From Alkaliphilus transvaalensis ATCC 700919 (lineage in GTDB: Bacteria > Bacillota > Clostridia > Peptostreptococcales > Natronincolaceae), in assembly GCF_000621485.1 (NCBI RefSeq), contig NZ_JHYF01000009.1, positions 124,001 to 188,000 on the forward strand: a DNA stretch of 64,000 nucleotides, in the 5' to 3' direction. The translations under genes were made by a program, and so were the position numbers. Below the pieces are notes generated by a model that made no database searches, was not told where the DNA came from, and saw only the letters and a list, made by a program, of their open reading frames with translations. Positions 60,060 to 64,000 of the stretch are shown here, piece after piece; position 1 is the first letter of the stretch; each line of letters begins with the position of its first letter.

Positions 60060-61450
60060 TAGGCTTCTCCTCCTCTTCCACCAACTGTCATATCCTTCAC
60101 TCTAATCATAGGCTGGCCTACATTAGTAGGAATCGAACCACTAATAGAACCGCACATTCCTTGTCCATACTCCAAGTTATTACCCACCATATCTATTTTA
60201 TGAAGAACATCTGGTCCATTACCAATTAGGGTAGCTCCCTTTAGGGGTTTATCAATTTTACCATTTTTAATAAGATAAGCCTCCATTACAGCAAAATTAA
60301 AATCTCCTGTAGCGGGATCAACAGATCCTCCCCCTAAATTTTTCGCAAAGATACCATGTTCTGTATTAGAAATAATTTCTTCAGGGGTTGAGTCTCCAGC
60401 AGCTATGTAGGTATTGGTCATTCTAGAGGTCGGTGCAAATTTATAGGATTGTCTTCTACCAGACCCAGTGGAATCTGCCCCCATTCTTCGACCATTTAAT
60501 TTATCTATCATGTACCCTTTAAGGATCCCCTTCTCAATTAGTACATTTTTTCTCATAGGTTCCCCTTCGTCATCTATATTACATGAACCCCAATGGTTAG
60601 GCATTGTTCCATCATCAATAGCCGTCACAATTTCTGAAGCTACCTGCTCTCCTACCCGATCTGCAAAAACAGAACTCTTTTTTGCTACCGATGTAGCTTC
60701 TAAACCGTGTCCGCAGGCTTCATGGAAAATCACTCCTCCAAAACCATTATTAATAATTACTGGAAATTTACCCGACGGACAATTATCAGCATGCAGCATA
60801 GTAACAGCAATTCTAGCAGCTTCTTTTCCTAAGTCCTTAACGTCCATTTCTTTAAGCAATTCAAAGCCTTTATGGGCTCCATAATTAGCAATCCCACTTT
60901 GTAGTTCTGTTCCCTTTGTGGCTATAGCCTCTATGGCTAATCTAGTTCTTACCCTGTGATCTTCTACAAAACGTCCTTCAGAATTAGCTACTAAAATCCT
61001 CTGCTTTTCATCAATATAATTAACTGTTACTTGGCTAATTTCTTTACTATACTTTTTTGCAGCTTCATAAGCATGTTTCATTGCAGTAATTTTTTCTCGG
61101 GCTTTTACCTTCATTGGATCCTTTAAAATAATGTGCTTATTTAAAATTTCTTCATCCATAAATTTTAAAGTAATATTTTGAGGAACTTTATTGATCGCCT
61201 TCGAAGCTTCTAATGCCATTTTAATGAGTTGGTCCTTTTGATGTTGATTAGTATAGGCATATATACTATTAGTTCCATCAAAAATTCTTATGCCTATTCC
61301 AAAGTCTCGACCAGATATGCTCTTTTCTACTTGTCCTCCTAATAATTTAACTTGGGCATTGTATCTGTCTTCTACAAAAACTTCTGCAAAATCTCCACCT
61401 GTTGATAGGGCAGCTTCAATCATTTCTTCTATTAGTAACCTATCTAGCAT
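60059..61450 (-). CDS. tldD: Metallopeptidase TldD
   Basis: A 463-residue catalytic subunit. The metal site is HEACGH (243-248, H-E-x3-H) in GGVIFHEACGHGLEATSVAK. A further conserved block is GRRQSYKFAPTSRMTNTYIA near 330-350, and EYGQGMCGSISGSIPTNVGQP lies near the C-terminus. Acting with TldE, it removes terminal residues from unstructured peptides in the cytosol. First gene of the tldD-tldE pair. Confidence 0.93.
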   Translation of the reverse strand: MLDRLLIEEMIEAALSTGGDFAEVFVEDRYNAQVKLLGGQVEKSISGRDFGIGIRIFDGTNSIYAYTNQHQKDQLIKMALEASKAINKVPQNITLKFMDEEILNKHIILKDPMKVKAREKITAMKHAYEAAKKYSKEISQVTVNYIDEKQRILVANSEGRFVEDHRVRTRLAIEAIATKGTELQSGIANYGAHKGFELLKEMDVKDLGKEAARIAVTMLHADNCPSGKFPVIINNGFGGVIFHEACGHGLEATSVAKKSSVFADRVGEQVASEIVTAIDDGTMPNHWGSCNIDDEGEPMRKNVLIEKGILKGYMIDKLNGRRMGADSTGSGRRQSYKFAPTSRMTNTYIAAGDSTPEEIISNTEHGIFAKNLGGGSVDPATGDFNFAVMEAYLIKNGKIDKPLKGATLIGNGPDVLHKIDMVGNNLEYGQGMCGSISGSIPTNVGQPMIRVKDMTVGGRGGEA

Positions 61451-61508
61451 ATTTCTCCTCCTTATATAAATATTAAATCATTATCATCATTACTATTAAT
61501 CTTCTCTA

Positions 61509-62786
61509 TTAATCTTCTTTTGAAAATAAAGTGGGACTTAATCTTAATTCATCTGTTGGCTCTAATGACTCGATAATTGTCAATGTGTTCTGGTGGGAAT
61601 TTTCTACCCTCCAAAGACTTTGACTACTATTAATTCCATATTGTTCAGGCTCTTTTACAGCATCGTAGGTAGGAACTATTTCATAAACTGTTTTTCCCTC
61701 TACAAAATATCTATGGACCCAAGTTGGAACATAGGTTATTTCTTTTAACACGATTTCATTAGTTAAAAGATTTTTTTCAGCCCTTACATTCACGATAATT
61801 CCATCTTCAGTATATCGATTATCCAGAATTTCATATCTTTGATTGGATAAAAAGTTCCCCATGGAGTATATGACAGCTGTTTGACTTCCATCCAACTCAG
61901 ACTCAATTACCTCTATTGGCTGAAGAACATGGGGATGACTACCAAAAATAATGTCTACACCATAATTTGATAGTTCTTGAGCAATAGCCCTCTGATATTG
62001 ATTCGGCTGACGATGATATTCATTACCCCAATGCATGTAAAAGACAATTAATTCTGCCCCCTGCTCCTTCATCTGCTTCACACGTTCTTGTATACTAGCC
62101 AAATCCTCCTCAAGTAGTTCATAGCTAAAGGTATCTATTAAGGGCTGTACATCTTTTGGTATGATCATGGCATTAATAGCCCTCTGTCCAGCCTGCATGG
62201 GTGTTTCATAGGTATATGATGATAACCCAACTTTAATTCCTTTTACATCCATTACAACAAAGCTATCTTCTGTTATATCTTTCCTCGTTCCAAAGGTTTT
62301 TAATCCTTCATCTCGTAATACATCTAAGGTTCTAATCATTCCTTCTTTCCCCGTGTCAAAGCTATGATTATTTGCTGTAGATACGGCGTGGAATCCTGCT
62401 TTTTTTAGAGATTCTGCCAATTGGTCTGGTGTATTAAACATTGGATAACTAGAAAACCCCCTGACTTCCCCTCCAAAGGTTGTTTCTAAGTTTCCCAACA
62501 TTAGATCTGCCTCTTGAAAATAGGGTGAAATATATTTAAAATTATTATCAAAATTATAGGTTTTACTAGCCGAATCATACTGGGCCCTTAATTGAGGCCC
62601 ATGAACCATAATATCCCCAACGCCACTAATCTGAATTTCGACAAATTCAGGTAAAATTTCTTCTATCACTTCATCTTCAATAGGGTTTTCATCCTCTGGA
62701 TTGATCACGACTTCTAAATTAGAGGTGCATCCTATTAAAACTAAGTTAATACAGATGATCCCTATTAAAAATATTTTCCTTGTCAT
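61509..62786 (-). CDS. CapA-family lipoprotein (PGA_cap metallophosphatase fold)
   Basis: A 425-residue secreted lipoprotein: signal peptide 1-19 with lipobox LIGC, so Cys20 is the anchor. The domain (about 50-330) is of the CapA/PGA_cap calcineurin-like fold: ISGVGDIMVHGPQL near 53, LGNLETTFGG near 97, TANNHSFDTGKEG near 136, VFYMHWGNEYH near 248 and IFGSHPHVLQPIEVI near 280, the usual metal-ligand Asp/Asn/His set. Such proteins take part in poly-glutamate capsule formation or act as wall-associated phosphatases. No cap genes are adjacent, so the specific role is open. Confidence 0.88.
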   Translation of the reverse strand: MTRKIFLIGIICINLVLIGCTSNLEVVINPEDENPIEDEVIEEILPEFVEIQISGVGDIMVHGPQLRAQYDSASKTYNFDNNFKYISPYFQEADLMLGNLETTFGGEVRGFSSYPMFNTPDQLAESLKKAGFHAVSTANNHSFDTGKEGMIRTLDVLRDEGLKTFGTRKDITEDSFVVMDVKGIKVGLSSYTYETPMQAGQRAINAMIIPKDVQPLIDTFSYELLEEDLASIQERVKQMKEQGAELIVFYMHWGNEYHRQPNQYQRAIAQELSNYGVDIIFGSHPHVLQPIEVIESELDGSQTAVIYSMGNFLSNQRYEILDNRYTEDGIIVNVRAEKNLLTNEIVLKEITYVPTWVHRYFVEGKTVYEIVPTYDAVKEPEQYGINSSQSLWRVENSHQNTLTIIESLEPTDELRLSPTLFSKED

Positions 62787-62888
62787 ATTCCCCCTCCTTT
62801 AAATAATTAAGAATTTTTTTACTTATAAATAATTTCCTTTTGAATATAACAACCTTTAATACATTACTTACCCCACACTAAGCAGTTA

Positions 62889-62943
62889 ATTTTTCATTTT
62901 GCATTAATATAAATCTACATTTAATTATACAATTTTCTCATAT
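62889..62943 (+). repeat. Dispersed intergenic repeat, half copy
   Basis: TTTCATTTTGCATTAATATAA followed by ATCTACATTTAATTATAC and AATTTTCTCATATAAG. It matches the right third of the 22.4 kb copy (TTTCATTTTGCATTA...TTAATTATGCAATTTCTTCA.ATAAG). Confidence 0.6.
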
Positions 62944-63034
62944 AAGATAATTATAACATAAAGAAAAGGTAATTTTTCTGTATCCTAAATACATTACCCT
63001 TTAGACATTAAGAAGCAATATTTTTATTTTTTTA

Positions 63035-63079
63035 TTTAGCATTAATAGAAATCTAATATTGATGATGCAATTTCCTCCC
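63035..63079 (+). repeat. Dispersed intergenic repeat, half copy
   Basis: TTTAGCATTAATAGAAATCTA followed by GATGATGCAATTTCCTC aligns with the copy 145 bases to the left in the same orientation. Confidence 0.55.
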
Positions 63080-63083
63080 AATA

Positions 63084-63111
63084 AAAAAATTCCTATCATA
63101 AGGAATTTTTT
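63084..63111 (-). terminator. Terminator after the TerB-like gene
   Basis: AAAAAATTCCT pairs with AGGAATTTTTT around a 6-base loop, about 94 bases beyond the stop. The T side of the stem doubles as U-tract. Confidence 0.75.
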
Positions 63112-63204
63112 ATAGTAAGAGAAGGCTCATATTTTTAAATAACAACCATTTTTGATATACTTCCTATTTATTCAGATAAAAGGTTATTCTCTTGATATTC
63201 CTAA

Positions 63205-64000
63205 TTAAATGATCCGTGGTTTAGTATTGGACATAAAAGCTAAAGTTTTACTTAATAAACAATTAAGGTCTTCATGATGGATTTCTATATCTCTTTTTAA
63301 ATATTGAATAGCCCGTTGATGGATTGTACTCATTTTTTCGTGAATAAGTTCCTTTAGCTCCCTTTCATCATCTCTATTAAAACTAAGTCCCCATTTCACT
63401 AGATGATATGTACTAAAGGCACCGAGAATAATTAAACCTAAGCCAACTGCAGAAGAATATTTCTTTGTATACCTTTTTCCTCCGATTTGCTCTAATCCCA
63501 ATAGGGTGCCTAAAGGTCCAAAGCCTCTAATTTGTCCGCCAAAATAAATCGCTGCCAGAGGAATCCCTAAAGCTAATGCCTTTGAGATCGTTTCATCAAC
63601 TATTTGATTAGAAAGCTTATTCTCAACAAATCCTTCCTCTAGGGTTTGATCCTGTTGATATTCTTCCTTTAAAAACTGTTTTTGTTCTTCTGTAATCTCA
63701 AGAATTTCTTCGATCTCCTTTAATAACTCCTTTTCTTCAGGCATTTGAACATAATCTGCCCCCACTATAATTATCAGGTCCTTTATTAAGGAAAATCTTA
63801 ATATATTCTTTTCTTGATGATTTAAATTCTGTAGCATTTCTTGGCATAGTTCTTTAACTTCTCCAGTAGGTTCGACAAGAAAATTTAGAATAGCTTCCCG
63901 AGTATTCGTAGCAACTCTAATATTTGCCATTAATCGATAGAGTTCAGCCAATTTCAGTTGATTGATTGGCTGGTCTTTCCCAACCATTAAAGCTAACAGT
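63205..64000 (-). CDS. TerB-like domain membrane protein, N-terminus cut by window edge
   Basis: At least 264 residues. The frame stays open past the first visible ATG (at 63987) to the right edge, and LLALMVGKDQPINQLKLAELYRL there is a typical TerB-domain start, so the gene most likely begins outside the window. An N-terminal TerB-like helical domain (about 1-85) is followed by a charged region. Two or three hydrophobic segments follow (ALALGIPLAAIYFGGQI near 140 and AVGLGLIILGAFSTYHLV near 185), then a basic C-terminal tail. TerB domains occur in envelope-stress and tellurite systems; no other ter genes are visible. The specific function is unknown. Confidence 0.65.
   Translation of the reverse strand, partial: LLALMVGKDQPINQLKLAELYRLMANIRVATNTREAILNFLVEPTGEVKELCQEMLQNLNHQEKNILRFSLIKDLIIIVGADYVQMPEEKELLKEIEEILEITEEQKQFLKEEYQQDQTLEEGFVENKLSNQIVDETISKALALGIPLAAIYFGGQIRGFGPLGTLLGLEQIGGKRYTKKYSSAVGLGLIILGAFSTYHLVKWGLSFNRDDERELKELIHEKMSTIHQRAIQYLKRDIEIHHEDLNCLLSKTLAFMSNTKPRII

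Larger units (their letters stand above)
62787..63204. other. Gene-free spacer with two repeat copies and a terminator
   Basis: Upstream of the CapA gene, this 418-base AT-rich region holds two aligned repeat copies and an imperfect hairpin (AAAGGTAAT/ATTACCCTTT, 62963-63002). The terminator of the TerB-like gene also lies here. No coding sequence was seen. Confidence 0.45.

Noticed and set aside
1-64000. tRNA, rRNA, prophage, transposase, CRISPR or toxin-antitoxin loci
   Set aside because: None could be recognised in either strand; gene content and orientation look like ordinary chromosomal backbone.

Overview
The window looks like a chromosomal segment from a low-GC, spore-forming, anaerobic, amino-acid-fermenting member of the Clostridia, plausibly near Alkaliphilus or Natronincola; this placement is inference. 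The supporting genes are an alpha/beta-type SASP, the cortex-lytic pair sleB-ypeB, the oxygen-sensitive class III ribonucleotide reductase nrdD-nrdG, a complete lysine-fermentation operon, a carbon-starvation (CstA) transporter and a hemerythrin-like protein. Nearly all genes lie on the minus strand. The four exceptions are pepV, two proteins of unknown function and the hemerythrin. No tRNA, rRNA, CRISPR array, transposase or prophage gene was recognised.

Layout. 1-2.7 kb: selO (runs off the left edge) and a GNAT acetyltransferase. 2.9-7.8 kb: a two-component system with a FtsX/MacB-type ABC exporter; both transcription units start with the same operator-promoter arrangement. 7.9-11.6 kb: a GH3 glycosidase and a chemoreceptor. 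12.1-13.9 kb: a PadR regulator with two FMN/Fe-S flavoproteins. 14.1-18.9 kb: glnS with a strong promoter and leader hairpin, then nrdD-nrdG with a candidate NrdR box. 19.1-22.3 kb: a TetR-controlled ABC-2 exporter. 22.5-26.8 kb: an FMN-binding lipoprotein, a SpoVB/MurJ-type flippase, pepV and a YqgV-like protein. 26.9-31 kb: cstA with a LytS/LytR-type pair, resembling pyruvate-sensing systems. 31.2-34.5 kb: an EamA transporter, murI and pgi. 35-39.3 kb: a His-rich ferredoxin-like protein, a zinc-ribbon protein and ypeB-sleB. 39.4-42.5 kb: mgtE, rodA and a SASP. 43-47.5 kb: small or unknown proteins, a thioredoxin-like protein with CcdA, a DUF1385 protein and the hemerythrin. 47.5-58.7 kb: the lysine fermentation operon. 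58.7-64 kb: tldE-tldD, a CapA-family protein and a TerB-like protein that runs off the right edge.

The two most notable signals are regulatory. (1) Just upstream of mgtE is a 31-codon open frame with a strong ribosome-binding site. It begins M-D-P-N-P-D, closely resembling the enterobacterial MgtL leader (M-E-P-D-P) that drops ribosomes when Mg2+ is low. The same RNA holds two mutually exclusive hairpins, one of which would bury the mgtE Shine-Dalgarno. This looks like an independent, translation-based Mg2+ sensor on a different class of Mg2+ transporter. (2) The lysine operon (kat-kce-atoD-atoA-kdd-kamA-kamB-kamC-kamD-kamE) is preceded by a canonical promoter, an L-box lysine riboswitch and a terminator. 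The 3' strand of the riboswitch P1 helix is itself the 5' arm of the terminator, so lysine binding should switch transcription ON, as expected for a catabolic operon. The operon has a class III aminotransferase (kat type) and no kal, so nitrogen from 3-aminobutyryl-CoA probably goes to glutamate rather than being released as ammonia.

A family of short AT-rich dispersed repeats is scattered through the intergenic regions. Their ends resemble TGAGGAAATTGCAT and its inverse, and two copies share the core GGACGACTCAG. They often sit directly in the 5' leader of a gene. All assignments rest on reading the sequence alone; no database search was run.
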